Shown here: positions 21,398 through 30,047 of the stretch, one piece after another | How positions within the stretch are numbered: the stretch's first letter is position 1 | Layout: every line of letters starts with the position of its first letter | NCBI RefSeq assembly: GCF_030252185.1 | Contig: NZ_CP126970.1 | Span: 496,001-560,000 of the forward strand | Direction: 5' to 3' | Origin: Corynebacterium suedekumii | Lineage (GTDB): Bacteria > Actinomycetota > Actinomycetes > Mycobacteriales > Mycobacteriaceae | DNA: 64,000 bases | Translations under genes and position numbers: made by a program | The notes under the pieces: generated by a model | What the model was told of the DNA's origin: nothing | What the model saw: the letters and a program-made list of their open reading frames with translations, nothing else | Database searches by the model: none

Positions 21398-22432
21398 TTA
21401 CTTGGAGACGGACTTGCCCACGGAGTGGAGGTCCTGGCACGCCTCGACGACGCGCTCGGACATGCCCTGCTCGGCCTTCTTGAGGTAGGAACGCGGGTCA
21501 TAGACCTTCTTGTTGCCCACCTCGCCGTCGATCTTGAGGACGCCATTGTAGTTCTCGAACATGTGGCTCACGATCGGGCGGGTGAACGCGTACTGGGTGT
21601 CGGTGTCCACGTTCATCTTGATGACGCCGTAGCGCAGCGCCTCCTCGATCTTCTCCTTCTCGGAGCCGGAGCCGCCGTGGAAGACGAAGTCGAACGGCAG
21701 GTCGTTCTCGCCGAGGCCGAGCTTCTTACGCGCAACCTGCTGGCCCTCGAGGAGGACCTCCGGGCGCAGCTTGACGTTGCCCGGCTTGTACACGCCGTGG
21801 ACGTTGCCGAAGGTGGCGGCCAGCAGGTAGCGGCCGTTCTCACCGGTGCCGATGGCGTCAATGGTCTTCTCGAAGTCCTCGGCGGTGGTGTAGAGGTTGG
21901 CGCCGGCCTTGGCCTCGACACCGTCCTCCTCGCCGCCGACGACACCGATCTCGATCTCGAGGACGATCTGGGCCTTCCGGGCCTTCTCCAGCAGTTCCTG
22001 GGCGATCTCGAGGTTCTCGTCGATCGGCACGGCGGAACCGTCCCACATGTGGGACTGGAACAGGGGCAGCTCGCCGCGGTTGACGCGCTCCTGGGAGATC
22101 TCGATGAGCGGGCGGACGTACTCGTCGAGCACCTCCTTCTGGCAGTGGTCGGTGTGGAGTGCGACGTTGACGCCGTAGTGCTTGGCGGCCTCGTGCGCGA
22201 AGGCGGCGAGTGCGACGGCACCGGCGACCTTGTTCTTCACGTTCAGGCCCGAGCCGAACTCGGCGCCGCCGGTGGAGAACTGGATGATGCCGTCCGACTC
22301 CGCGTCGGCGAAGCCCTTGAGAGCGGCGTTGATGGTCTCCGAAGAGGTGCAGTTGATGGCCGGGAAGGCGTAACCGCCCTGCTTGGCCTTGTCGAGCATC
22401 TCGGCGTAGACCTCGGGAGTTGCGATAGGCAT
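21398..22432 (-). CDS. fba: Class II fructose-bisphosphate aldolase
   Basis: Splits fructose 1,6-bisphosphate in glycolysis and gluconeogenesis; zinc-dependent. 344 aa. Signatures: FPAINCTSSETINAALKG, LHTDHCQKE with zinc His near residue 113, SHMWDGSAVPI, EIEIGVVGGEEDG, FGNVHGVYKPG and FVFHGGSGS with zinc His near 257. The ATG at 22432 follows GGAGGAA. Monocistronic with its own terminator; the equivalent C. glutamicum gene is called fda. Confidence 0.97.
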   Translation of the reverse strand: MPIATPEVYAEMLDKAKQGGYAFPAINCTSSETINAALKGFADAESDGIIQFSTGGAEFGSGLNVKNKVAGAVALAAFAHEAAKHYGVNVALHTDHCQKEVLDEYVRPLIEISQERVNRGELPLFQSHMWDGSAVPIDENLEIAQELLEKARKAQIVLEIEIGVVGGEEDGVEAKAGANLYTTAEDFEKTIDAIGTGENGRYLLAATFGNVHGVYKPGNVKLRPEVLLEGQQVARKKLGLGENDLPFDFVFHGGSGSEKEKIEEALRYGVIKMNVDTDTQYAFTRPIVSHMFENYNGVLKIDGEVGNKKVYDPRSYLKKAEQGMSERVVEACQDLHSVGKSVSK

Positions 22433-22530
22433 AGAGAGTTCCTCCGGGTTGTCGGTAGTGTCACCGTCCAGTATGCCCGCGTTCGCTCCCGCTCGCCGTG
22501 CTTATCGACGCCACGACTCCCCCGCCCGTG

Positions 22531-23729
22531 TCACCCCACCGTAGGGCCGGTGTCACCGGCCACCCGCGCCGCAGCCTCGAGCAGCATCCAGCCGGAGAGC
22601 TGGACGGAGAGGTCGCGTTCGTCGATGCGGATGACGCCGATGGCCTCCGGGAGGGTCGACGGGGCGAGGCCGTAGTTGTGGGGCAGGCGGGCGTCGGCGG
22701 TCCAGTCGGTGGCGAACACCGGCAGGCCGTCGACCTCGAGGCGGCGATTCCACACGGAGTGGGCGGAGGCGGTGACCAGGCGGGCGGCGATCTTCTTCAC
22801 GGCCCGGTTGGCGGGGCTGTCGGCGGGCAGCCGGACCGCGACGTCGGCGAGGTAACGCACGAGGATGCCCTTGAACAGGCCGCCGTCACCGTCACCGGTG
22901 TCCCAGTCGATGACGCCGGCCGGGGTGGCCATGTGGACGGCGACGGCCTGGACGAGTCCGCGGATGCGGGTGAGGTAGATCATGGCCTCGTCGGCACGCT
23001 CGGCGTCGTGGACGTCGACGATCTCGTCGGTATGGTCGAAGCCGGCCTGCTCGCGCAGTGCCAGGGAGATCTCGAGGCAGGCGCCCAGCGCCACACCCTG
23101 GCAGTAGGGGTGGAGGTTCTCCACGATCTCAGGGCCGTGCATGCGCATGCGCAGCCCGTCCATCATGAGGCCGTCGTCGTTGAGCAGGTGGTCGAACATC
23201 CAGTCGGTGACCTTGCGTGCCTCGGCCAGTCGGCCGGTGCGCGCCATCATGATCGCGGCGGGCCCGTTCGAGGGCACGTTGTAGAAGGTCTCCCCGTCCG
23301 CCAGGGCAGGACGCCGGTGAGGGAGTCGATGCCGGCGACGATGTTCTCCTCCAGCGGTGCCAGCGCCTTGGTCGGCGAGACCTTGTCCAGGTGCCCGGCC
23401 CGGTCCATGGCGAGTGCGAGCCAGGCCTTGTCGTCGTAGTAGTTGTTCTTGGTCAGCTTCGACAGGTTGCGGATCCGGATGCCGGTGATGGTGTCGCGGA
23501 TGCGGGTGCGGCGGGCGCGGGTGGCGCGGCGGAGGGCGGCGTCGACCTGGCAGTCGAGGTAGTGGGCCTGCCACCAGTAGTGCCAGTGGACGAAGAGTCC
23601 TTCCTTGGTGGTCGGCGGCCAGCTCACCACGGCGAGATTGGTGCGGGGAATGCCCCACAGCCGCGTCGCGTGGCGTTCGTTGATGGCGGATTCCGCCAGA
23701 TCGGCGCGGTGCGCCCATTTCTCCTGCAC
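22531..23729 (-). pseudogene. GH76-like glycoside hydrolase, one-base frameshift
   Basis: Predicted glycosidase of the alpha-1,6-mannanase-like GH76 type, about 399 residues if restored. The N-terminal part (from GTG at 23729, AGGA five bases before) reads EKWAHRADLAESAINERHATRLWGIPRTNLAVVSWP and contains the acidic NNYYDDKAWLALAMDRAG motif. At the GGG run 23304-23306 (plus strand) one base is missing; the protein continues in another frame as LADGETFYNVPSNGPAAIMMARTG and on to the C-terminus. No signal peptide is visible. It lies downstream of fba, as do related genes in other corynebacteria. The clean join suggests sequencing error or a very recent mutation. Confidence 0.85.
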
Positions 23730-23780
23730 AGTTGTCCTGTCGTCGTGGCCGAGATGAGTGTTACCCCATCGTAATCATGC

Positions 23781-24428
23781 TCACCAGGCCTGCGTGAGAT
23801 CGCCGTGCTGGCGGATCCAGGCGTGCATGGCGATACCCGCCGCCACACCCGCGTTGATCGAGCGGGTGGAGCCGAACTGCGCGATGGAGCAGGTCATCAG
23901 CGCCCCGTCGGCGGCCTCCGGGGAGATACCCGGCCCCTCCTGCCCGAAGAGCAGGAGGCATTCCCGCGGCAGCTCGACGGTCTCCAGGGGGACGGATCCC
24001 GGGGTGTTGTCGATGGCCACGACCGTCAGGTCGTTGCGGATCGCCCACACGAGCAGCGAGTGGACGTCCGGGTGGTGCATGAGGTGCTGGTAGCGGTCGG
24101 TGACCATGGCGCCCCGGCGGTTCCAGCGGCGGCGGCCGACGATGTGGACGGTGTCGACGGCGAAGGCGTTGGCGGTGCGGACGACGGTGCCGATGTTGGC
24201 GTCGTTCTCGAAGTTCTCGATCGCGATGTGCAGCGGGTGCCGGCGGGTGTCGATGTCCGCGACGATCGCCTCGCGGGTCCAGTAGCGGTAGGCGTCGACG
24301 ACGTTGCGGGTGTCACCCTCGGCGAGGAGGGCGGCGTCGTAACGCGGGTCGGTGGGGTGCTCCCCCTCCCAGGGACCGACACCGTGCCGTCCCTCACCCC
24401 ACTCGGTGGGGCCTTTAAGCGAGTCCAA
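23781..24428 (-). CDS. SpoU/TrmH-family RNA methyltransferase
   Basis: SAM-dependent 2'-O-ribose methyltransferase of the SPOUT class acting on tRNA or rRNA, 215 aa. Motifs: IAIENFENDANIGTVVRTANAFAV (motif 1, Asn/Arg), LLLFGQEGPGIS (motif 2) and CSIAQFGSTRSINAGVAAGIAMHAW (motif 3, SAM knot). There is no upstream ATG. The TTG at 24428 gives a sensible N-terminus (MDSLKGPTEWGEGRHGVGPW) and overlaps pyrE by 14 bases, so translation is coupled to pyrE. Exact RNA target unknown. Confidence 0.9.
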   Translation of the reverse strand: MDSLKGPTEWGEGRHGVGPWEGEHPTDPRYDAALLAEGDTRNVVDAYRYWTREAIVADIDTRRHPLHIAIENFENDANIGTVVRTANAFAVDTVHIVGRRRWNRRGAMVTDRYQHLMHHPDVHSLLVWAIRNDLTVVAIDNTPGSVPLETVELPRECLLLFGQEGPGISPEAADGALMTCSIAQFGSTRSINAGVAAGIAMHAWIRQHGDLTQAW

Positions 24429-24969
24429 GATCGTCCAGGCCCAGCAGGAAGCGGTACTCGAGGCCCTCGGCGCGGATGACCTCGTCGGCGCCGGTCGCGC
24501 GGTCGACGACGGTGGCCACGCCGACGACATCAGCGCCGATCTCGCGCAGCGCGGCGACGGCGGTGAGCGGGGAGTTACCGGTGGTGGTGGTGTCCTCGAC
24601 GACGAGGACCTTCTTCCCCACGACGTCCGGCCCCTCGACGCGGCGCTGCATGCCGTGCTTCTTGGCCTCCTTGCGGACGACGAAGGCGTCGATGTCCCGG
24701 CCGTCGGCGTGCATGACGGCGATGGCCACCGGATCGGCGCCGAGGGTGAGGCCGCCGACGGCGACATAGTCCCAATCAGCGGTGAGCTCGCGCAGCAGCT
24801 GCCCGATGAGGCGGGAGGCACGGTGGTGCAGCGTCGCGCGGCGCAGGTCGACGTAGTAGTCGGCCTCCTTGCCCGAGGACAGGGTCACCTTCCCGTGGAC
24901 GATGGCCAGCTCCTTGACCAGCTCGGCGAGCTCGGCCAGGGCGGCGGTGTCGACATCGGTTCGGGTCAT
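24415..24969 (-). CDS. pyrE: Orotate phosphoribosyltransferase
   Basis: Makes orotidine monophosphate from orotate and PRPP in pyrimidine synthesis. 184 aa. Signatures: VTLSSGKEADYYVDLRR near the N-terminus, VGGLTLGADPVA, RKEAKKHGMQRRVEG (catalytic loop) and the PRPP motif VLVVEDTTTTGNS at about 118-130. The ATG at 24969 follows GGAG. The 3' end overlaps the methyltransferase start. Confidence 0.97.
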   Translation of the reverse strand: MTRTDVDTAALAELAELVKELAIVHGKVTLSSGKEADYYVDLRRATLHHRASRLIGQLLRELTADWDYVAVGGLTLGADPVAIAVMHADGRDIDAFVVRKEAKKHGMQRRVEGPDVVGKKVLVVEDTTTTGNSPLTAVAALREIGADVVGVATVVDRATGADEVIRAEGLEYRFLLGLDDLGLA

Positions 24970-25008
24970 GGCGGGCTCCTGTGGTCGGGGTGGGGTCGTA
25001 GTTAAAGG

Positions 25009-26130
25009 TTAGTGGGTCGGGTCGTCGAAGATCGACGGGCCCTTCCTCAGGTCCCGCGGCATCCGGGTGCCGGGCACGTCCCCGGGGTGATCGCGGCGCC
25101 CCTCACCGATCGCGTCGACGTCGTCGGTGCCCACCTCGCGGGGCTCGACGACGCCACGGGCCACCGGCAGGACCCGCGACGGCAGATCGAGGGGTTCCTC
25201 GGGGCGCTGGACCAGGGGACGTTCCCCCTCATCGACGCCGGTGGAGCGGACGATCTCCAGCACGCTCACCCCGGTGACCCCGGGCGGCGGCATGTGCCGG
25301 GTGGGGTCGAGTCCGTCGAGGTTGAGCACCTGCGCCGTGGTGGATTTCGGTGGGAGGGCACGGGCGGCGTCGGCAAGCAGGGCGAGCGGGGCGAGCATCG
25401 CCTCCCAGTCCTCGGCGTGCGAGCCGCGGTCCGTCTGCGCGAGCACCCAGTCGGACTCCATCCACACGGCGGTGACGATCCCGGGCATGACCTCGAGCGC
25501 GGTGGACACGCGTTCCTCCACCAGCCGCTGCGCGACACCGGTGTCGGTGGCGAAGATGGTGAAGTCACCGACCCGCAGCGCCTCGATGAGATCCTCGGAG
25601 GACTCCGCCAGCGACATATCCCCACGACGCAGATCGACGACGACGTCCGACGCCGCGCCACGACGCATCGCCATGACGTTGACGCCGCCGAGATCCATGA
25701 GCACCATCTCGTGGCCGTAGGCCTGACCACTGACGATGTCGCGGGCGGCCGCGCCGGTGGCCGCCGCCCCGCGGGACCACTCGTCGTTGAGGTAATCGTC
25801 GGTGCGTGCGAAATCGAAACCCTTCTCCTCCGCCCAGGCGCGCCGCTCCCGGCGCAGCGCACCCGGCATGGCGAGACCGTGTCGACGCCGCTCCGGTGCT
25901 GCTTCCGAGGTGCCCTCGGCGTCCGGCTGTGGTTCCGGTTCCGGCTGGGCAGCTGGCTCGATGATCGACGCAGGCTCAGGGTCCGGCTCAGGGTCGGGCA
26001 CGGCATCCGGCACGGTCGCCGGAACCGGCTCGGGCCCATCGGTGGCGTGGCGCTTGCGGGCATCCAGACGCCACAGAGCGGCAGCCCCGACTGCGGAGGC
26101 TGCTGCGAGGAGGAATGCGAGGGTGGCCAT
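25009..26130 (-). CDS. Membrane-anchored protein of unknown function
   Basis: 373 aa. An N-terminal hydrophobic helix (LAFLLAAASAVGAAALW, residues 4-20) is followed by a Pro/Glu repeat linker (about 33-72) and a large globular part starting near residue 85 with GFDFARTDDYLNDEWSRGAA. The linker may span a surface layer, or the domain may face the cytoplasm; orientation is uncertain. The C-terminus (RDLRKGPSIFDDPTH) is charged. It sits just upstream of pyrE on the same strand with a 39-base gap. A similar gene lies between pyrE and the sulfurtransferase gene in C. glutamicum. No domain function recognised. Confidence 0.8.
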   Translation of the reverse strand: MATLAFLLAAASAVGAAALWRLDARKRHATDGPEPVPATVPDAVPDPEPDPEPASIIEPAAQPEPEPQPDAEGTSEAAPERRRHGLAMPGALRRERRAWAEEKGFDFARTDDYLNDEWSRGAAATGAAARDIVSGQAYGHEMVLMDLGGVNVMAMRRGAASDVVVDLRRGDMSLAESSEDLIEALRVGDFTIFATDTGVAQRLVEERVSTALEVMPGIVTAVWMESDWVLAQTDRGSHAEDWEAMLAPLALLADAARALPPKSTTAQVLNLDGLDPTRHMPPPGVTGVSVLEIVRSTGVDEGERPLVQRPEEPLDLPSRVLPVARGVVEPREVGTDDVDAIGEGRRDHPGDVPGTRMPRDLRKGPSIFDDPTH

Positions 26131-26189
26131 CCCCTACGACCTTAGTGGGCGGGGCTGCCTGCCCGGGCTGACGCACCAGGTGAATCGGC

Positions 26190-27029
26190 TTAATCGCCGT
26201 GCTCGACGGGGTTGCGGGGGTTGGCGGACCACTGGGACCAGCCGCCGAGGAAGTGGGCGGCACCGGTCAGCCCCGCCTCCTCCATCGCTGCCAGGGCGAA
26301 CGCCGAGTGGTTGCCGGAGCCCGAGTAGACGATGACGTCCGTGCCCTCGGTGACCCCGACCTCGGCGAACACGGCGCGGATCTCCTCCGGGCTGCGCATC
26401 GAGTGGTCCTCGTTCTGCAGTTCCCGGACCGGCACGTTGACGGCACCGGGGATGTGCCCGGCCTTGAGATCGAGGATCTCGCGGCGACCGGCGAAGCGGT
26501 TGCGTTCGCGGGTGTCCACGAGGATGCCGCCGTTGCGGCTGTGGTTCATGGCGTCCTCGATGGTGGCCACGGGCATCTGCCCCTCGACGACCGTCGCGTC
26601 GGAGGAGGCCGCGAAGTTGCCCGGGCCGCCGACGACCGGCAGGTCGAGCTTCTCCCAGGCGCGCAGGCCACCGTCGAGGATCTGGATGTTGTCCACCCCG
26701 GCCCAGCGGAGGATCCACCAGGCGCGGCCGGCGAGGATGCCGCGGCCCTCGTCGTAGACCACGACCCGGCCGCCCTCGGTCAGTCCCCATTTCCGGAACC
26801 AGGACTGCAGGTGGTGGGACTCGGGCAACGGGTTGCGGCCGACGTCCGAACCCGGCACACCGGCGAGTGCGGCGGCGGGGTCGCAGAACAGGGCGGTGGG
26901 CAGGTGCCCCTTCTGGTAGATCTTCAGTCCCTCCCCCTCGCCCGGGCCCCACAGGGAGGCGAGGACGGTCTGTTTGTGGCCGTGGTAGATGTCATGGACG
27001 AGATCGGACGCGGACACGAAAATGCTCAT
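26190..27029 (-). CDS. sseA: Rhodanese-type sulfurtransferase homologue lacking the catalytic Cys
   Basis: 279 aa, two rhodanese domains (about 1-130 and 150-275). Domain 1 has VVVYDEGRGILAGRAWWILRWAGV; domain 2 has ILVDTRERNRFAGR and GHIPGAVNVPV. In domain 2 the active-site loop reads VIVYSGSGNHSA, with Ser 236 where a persulfide-forming Cys is expected (usual CGSG). The only Cys is residue 49. So it is probably not a classical thiosulfate sulfurtransferase. The ATG at 27029 gives the normal family start. It is 10 bases from the divergent-pair TetR gene stop upstream on the same strand. Confidence 0.9.
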   Translation of the reverse strand: MSIFVSASDLVHDIYHGHKQTVLASLWGPGEGEGLKIYQKGHLPTALFCDPAAALAGVPGSDVGRNPLPESHHLQSWFRKWGLTEGGRVVVYDEGRGILAGRAWWILRWAGVDNIQILDGGLRAWEKLDLPVVGGPGNFAASSDATVVEGQMPVATIEDAMNHSRNGGILVDTRERNRFAGRREILDLKAGHIPGAVNVPVRELQNEDHSMRSPEEIRAVFAEVGVTEGTDVIVYSGSGNHSAFALAAMEEAGLTGAAHFLGGWSQWSANPRNPVEHGD

Positions 27030-27039
27030 GCGGATCAGT

Positions 27040-27645
27040 CTAGGGGCGTAACTGAGAATGCGCTGAGCCAGGCAGTCCCATGCGCAGGAGCACTCCCCGG
27101 AGCAGGTCGCGGACCCGTTCCTCGTCGGTGTCGGGGCGTTCCAGCAGGCGCAGGACCAGCCCGTCGAGGATGAGGCGCAGCTCGACGGCGTCGAAGTCGG
27201 CCGGCCGTGTCGACCACTGCCCGAGAGCCTCGCAGAGACGGTCCAGCCCCTCACCCGCGCGCCGGCGGGAGGACACGACGTCGGCGTTGCCGGAGTGGGC
27301 GGAGAGCACGGCGAGCTGGGACAGGGCCTCCAGGCGGGTGTCGTCGCGGGTGGGGACGATCTCGATGAGCGCGTCGACGGCGACGTCCACCGGGGCACGG
27401 CCCGCGGCGAAACCCTGCTCGATGATGGCGGTGACGCGGGGCTGGGCGTGGTCCGCGCCGTCGTCGAGAAGCGCGACGAACAGGTCGTCATGGAGGGGGA
27501 AGATGTGGCGCAGGCTGCCGGTGGACATGCCCGCCTCCTCCGCGACCTTGCGGACGCTGACCTGCGCGATCCCCTCCCGGAGGATGATGCGGCGGGCGGC
27601 GTCGAGGGCCTCGGCGCGGCGTTGCTCGGCGGACTTGCGGGACAT
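27040..27645 (-). CDS. TetR-family transcriptional regulator
   Basis: 201 aa. N-terminal TetR HTH (AEALDAARRIILREGIAQVSVRKVAEEAGMSTGSLRHIFP, residues 11-50) and a ligand/dimer domain of the TetR_C type. It is divergent from the small membrane protein at 27736 with only 90 bases between, which is the usual layout for a TetR repressor and its target. It may also be cotranscribed with sseA 10 bases downstream. Confidence 0.92.
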   Translation of the reverse strand: MSRKSAEQRRAEALDAARRIILREGIAQVSVRKVAEEAGMSTGSLRHIFPLHDDLFVALLDDGADHAQPRVTAIIEQGFAAGRAPVDVAVDALIEIVPTRDDTRLEALSQLAVLSAHSGNADVVSSRRRAGEGLDRLCEALGQWSTRPADFDAVELRLILDGLVLRLLERPDTDEERVRDLLRGVLLRMGLPGSAHSQLRP

Positions 27646-27663
27646 GACAGTCAGCCTAGCCCC

Positions 27664-27691
27664 TTGACTTCTATTACGCCCGTGCTACTCT
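27664..27691 (+). promoter_or_regulatory. Promoter of the small membrane protein gene
   Basis: TTGACT at 27664-27669, 16-base spacer, TACTCT at 27686-27691. A direct repeat CGTGCTA occurs at 27681-27687 and 27716-27722, the first overlapping the -10. It is a candidate site for the divergent TetR protein, though not the palindrome usual for that family. Confidence 0.5.
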
Positions 27692-27735
27692 CGGCCAGAC
27701 AGAGATTAATACAGTCGTGCTAGAAAGGGTTCGTC

Positions 27736-28281
27736 ATGATCGTCGCCGCCATCATCGCCATGGAGATCACCTTCTGGATTCTCGTCGGCCTCGGACTCCT
27801 CCTCCGCTACCCGCTGCGCCGCCCCCGCGCCGGCCTGGTGGCCTTCCTGCTCACCCCGCTTGTCGACGTCATCCTTCTCACCCTCGTCGTCCTCGACCTG
27901 CGCGCCGGTGGTCACCCCAGCTGGGCCCACACCATGGCCGCCTTCTACATCGGCTTCTCCGTCATGTTCGGCCACCGCATGATCAGCTGGGCCGACCGCA
28001 CCTACCGGGTCAAGGTCCGTGGCGAGCACGTCCCCAAGCCCGTCTCCACCACCCCGGTCCGCGACGAATGGCTCTCACTGTTCCGCGCCGTCGGCGCCAT
28101 CGGCATCGCCGTCATCGCCATCGAGATCGTCATCGCCTTCGCCGCCAGCCCCGACGCGTACCAGCTCCGCGGCGCCTGGGTCACCGGTGGCATCATCCTG
28201 GTGATCTGGCTGCTCACCGGCCCGGTCTGGGAGATGCTGCGCGGTGCTCAGACCCAGCCGAGCTCCCGGGCGCGGGTGTAG
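27736..28281 (+). CDS. Four-helix integral membrane protein
   Basis: 181 aa with four hydrophobic segments: about 2-22 (IVAAIIAMEITFWILVGLG), 32-50, 63-85 and two close helices near 120-165. Resembles the small '2TM/YmcC-like' membrane proteins often paired with TetR regulators, without known function. The ATG at 27736 has AAAGGG seven bases upstream. The 3' end overlaps the convergent response regulator gene by 34 bases. Confidence 0.85.
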   Translation: MIVAAIIAMEITFWILVGLGLLLRYPLRRPRAGLVAFLLTPLVDVILLTLVVLDLRAGGHPSWAHTMAAFYIGFSVMFGHRMISWADRTYRVKVRGEHVPKPVSTTPVRDEWLSLFRAVGAIGIAVIAIEIVIAFAASPDAYQLRGAWVTGGIILVIWLLTGPVWEMLRGAQTQPSSRARV

Positions 28282-28871
28282 GCCTCGAAACGGTTCTGCG
28301 CACCGACCTTGCCCATCGCCGAGGACAGGTAGTTGCGGGTGGTGCCCGGCGCGAGGTGCGCGGCGGCGGCGATGTCCTCGACGGATCCGCCGCGGCCGGC
28401 GATCTCCAGCAGTTCGGCCTCACGGTCGGTGAGCGGGGAATCGCCGGCGGAGATGGTCATGGCGGCGAGCTCGGGGTCGAGGTGCCGGCGGCCGGCGTGG
28501 ACCGCTCGGATGGCGGCGGCGAAGTCCTCGGACGTCGATGTCTTGGGCAGGAAGCCGAGGATCCCGGAGGCCAGCGCGCGGCGGAGCTGGCGGGGACGGG
28601 CGTGGCTGGTGACGATGAGCGCGCCTGTCCCCGGCGTGAGTTCGGCGACTGCCAGGGCAGTGTCGATGCCGTCGATACCGCCGAGCTGCAGGTCACAGAC
28701 GCACACGTCCGGCAGGTCACCGCCGGTGGTCTGCTGACGGCGCCACCAGTCGAGCAGCTCCTCCCCCGAGGCGCAGACGACGTCGACGGCGAGGTCCTCC
28801 TCCAGCCCGAGGAGGGTTCCCAGGGACTGGGCGACGAGCGATTCGTCGTCAACGATGGCGATGCGGATCAT
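28248..28871 (-). CDS. NarL/LuxR-family response regulator
   Basis: 207 aa. Receiver domain with acidic pocket Asp 8/Asp 9, phospho-acceptor Asp 60 (VCVCDLQLGG) and a Lys in FLPK. LuxR-type HTH at the C-terminus (LTDREAELLEIAGRGGSVEDIAAAAHLAPGTTRNYLSSAMGKVGAQNR), close to DesR-like regulators. The ATG overlaps the kinase stop (ATGA). Last gene of an ABC transporter-two-component operon. Confidence 0.93.
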   Translation of the reverse strand: MIRIAIVDDESLVAQSLGTLLGLEEDLAVDVVCASGEELLDWWRRQQTTGGDLPDVCVCDLQLGGIDGIDTALAVAELTPGTGALIVTSHARPRQLRRALASGILGFLPKTSTSEDFAAAIRAVHAGRRHLDPELAAMTISAGDSPLTDREAELLEIAGRGGSVEDIAAAAHLAPGTTRNYLSSAMGKVGAQNRFEAYTRARELGWV

Positions 28872-30037
28872 GACAGTCCCTCCAGGGTCACAGTGAAGTC
28901 CCCGTCGCCGTGCTCGACGGTGAGGTGGGCGCCGAGGTCGGCGGCGCGGCGTCGCAAAGCGGCGAGACCACCGAGCTTATCGACGCCCCCTCGCCCACCG
29001 TCATTGCGCACCCGCACCCGCGTGGGGCTCAGCGTCAACGCCACCGCGGTGGCGTCGGCATGGCGCAGGACATTGGTGGTGGTCTCGCGGACGAACCAGG
29101 CGGCCAGCTCACGGGCCGACTCCGGCACGTCGACGCTGTGGCCCGTGACATGCAGCTCCACCCCGGCGTCACGGAGCAGGGCGCGGGCCCCCTCGATCTC
29201 CGTGGCCAGGTTGATGGACCGGTAGCCCTGGACCACCTCCCGCATCTCGGACAGGGTGGTGCCGGTGAGGGCGCGGAGATCGGCGAGTTCGGTGAGCAGG
29301 CGGTCATCGCCCCGCTCGGCGAACTTCTGCGCCAGCTCCGCCTTGATGGACATCGCCGCCAGATGCTGACCGAGGGTGTCGTGCAGCTCCTGGGCGAAAC
29401 GCAGCCGCTCCTCGCTCACCTTGAGGTCCGCCTCCAACCGGCGGGCGCGATCCGATTCCAGCATGAGCCCGGCCGTCCACACCGACAACGCAGTGAGCCC
29501 CACGAAGAAGACGGGCGACAACGTGAAATAGATGCTGCCAGCATTCGTCCCCATGGTGCGCAACAACGACCCGCCGACGATCACGGTCACCGCGAACGCC
29601 ACCCACCAGCGGTGCGGCAGGAAGGGGATGAACGCCACCGAGACGTTCATGGTCAGCCCCATGATGATGAAGGCGCTGCCGATGAGAATGCCGTCGGAGA
29701 CGTCGAGGTACTGCGGGACCAGGCAGACAGCCAGCACGAGAAGGTGCCCCGCCAGCCCGGCGAGGAAGAGACCACGGGTGTCGGGCCGGGGCTGATCAGT
29801 GAGCTCCTCCCGCACCTGGATCGCCGCGACAGCGGACACCGCCGACACGACCAGAACCACGGCACCGGTCCAGTGCAGCCAGCCCGGAACATCCGGGGAG
29901 CTGACCAGCGCCACCAGAAAGAGGAACGGCAGGAACACCACCGACAGCTGGAGGCTCAGCCGCGTGTACCACAGGAACTTCCCGGCCGTGCCCAGCTGAC
30001 GCCAGGTACGGACGGGGTGGGGGAAGGTGTCGATCAC
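28868..30037 (-). CDS. DesK-like sensor histidine kinase
   Basis: 389 aa. Six hydrophobic segments occupy residues about 20-200. The HisKA_3 dimerisation domain has the phospho-His in FAQELHDTLGQHLAAMSIKAELAQ, and the N-box RETTTNVLRHADATAV precedes a short HATPase_c domain. The GTG at 30037, 10 bases after the permease stop, is preferred because it starts the membrane region; its ribosome site is weak. The membrane-only sensor with no extracytoplasmic domain suggests sensing within or at the membrane, perhaps together with the ABC exporter. Confidence 0.9.
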   Translation of the reverse strand: MIDTFPHPVRTWRQLGTAGKFLWYTRLSLQLSVVFLPFLFLVALVSSPDVPGWLHWTGAVVLVVSAVSAVAAIQVREELTDQPRPDTRGLFLAGLAGHLLVLAVCLVPQYLDVSDGILIGSAFIIMGLTMNVSVAFIPFLPHRWWVAFAVTVIVGGSLLRTMGTNAGSIYFTLSPVFFVGLTALSVWTAGLMLESDRARRLEADLKVSEERLRFAQELHDTLGQHLAAMSIKAELAQKFAERGDDRLLTELADLRALTGTTLSEMREVVQGYRSINLATEIEGARALLRDAGVELHVTGHSVDVPESARELAAWFVRETTTNVLRHADATAVALTLSPTRVRVRNDGGRGGVDKLGGLAALRRRAADLGAHLTVEHGDGDFTVTLEGLS

Positions 30038-30047
30038 GCCAGCCAGC

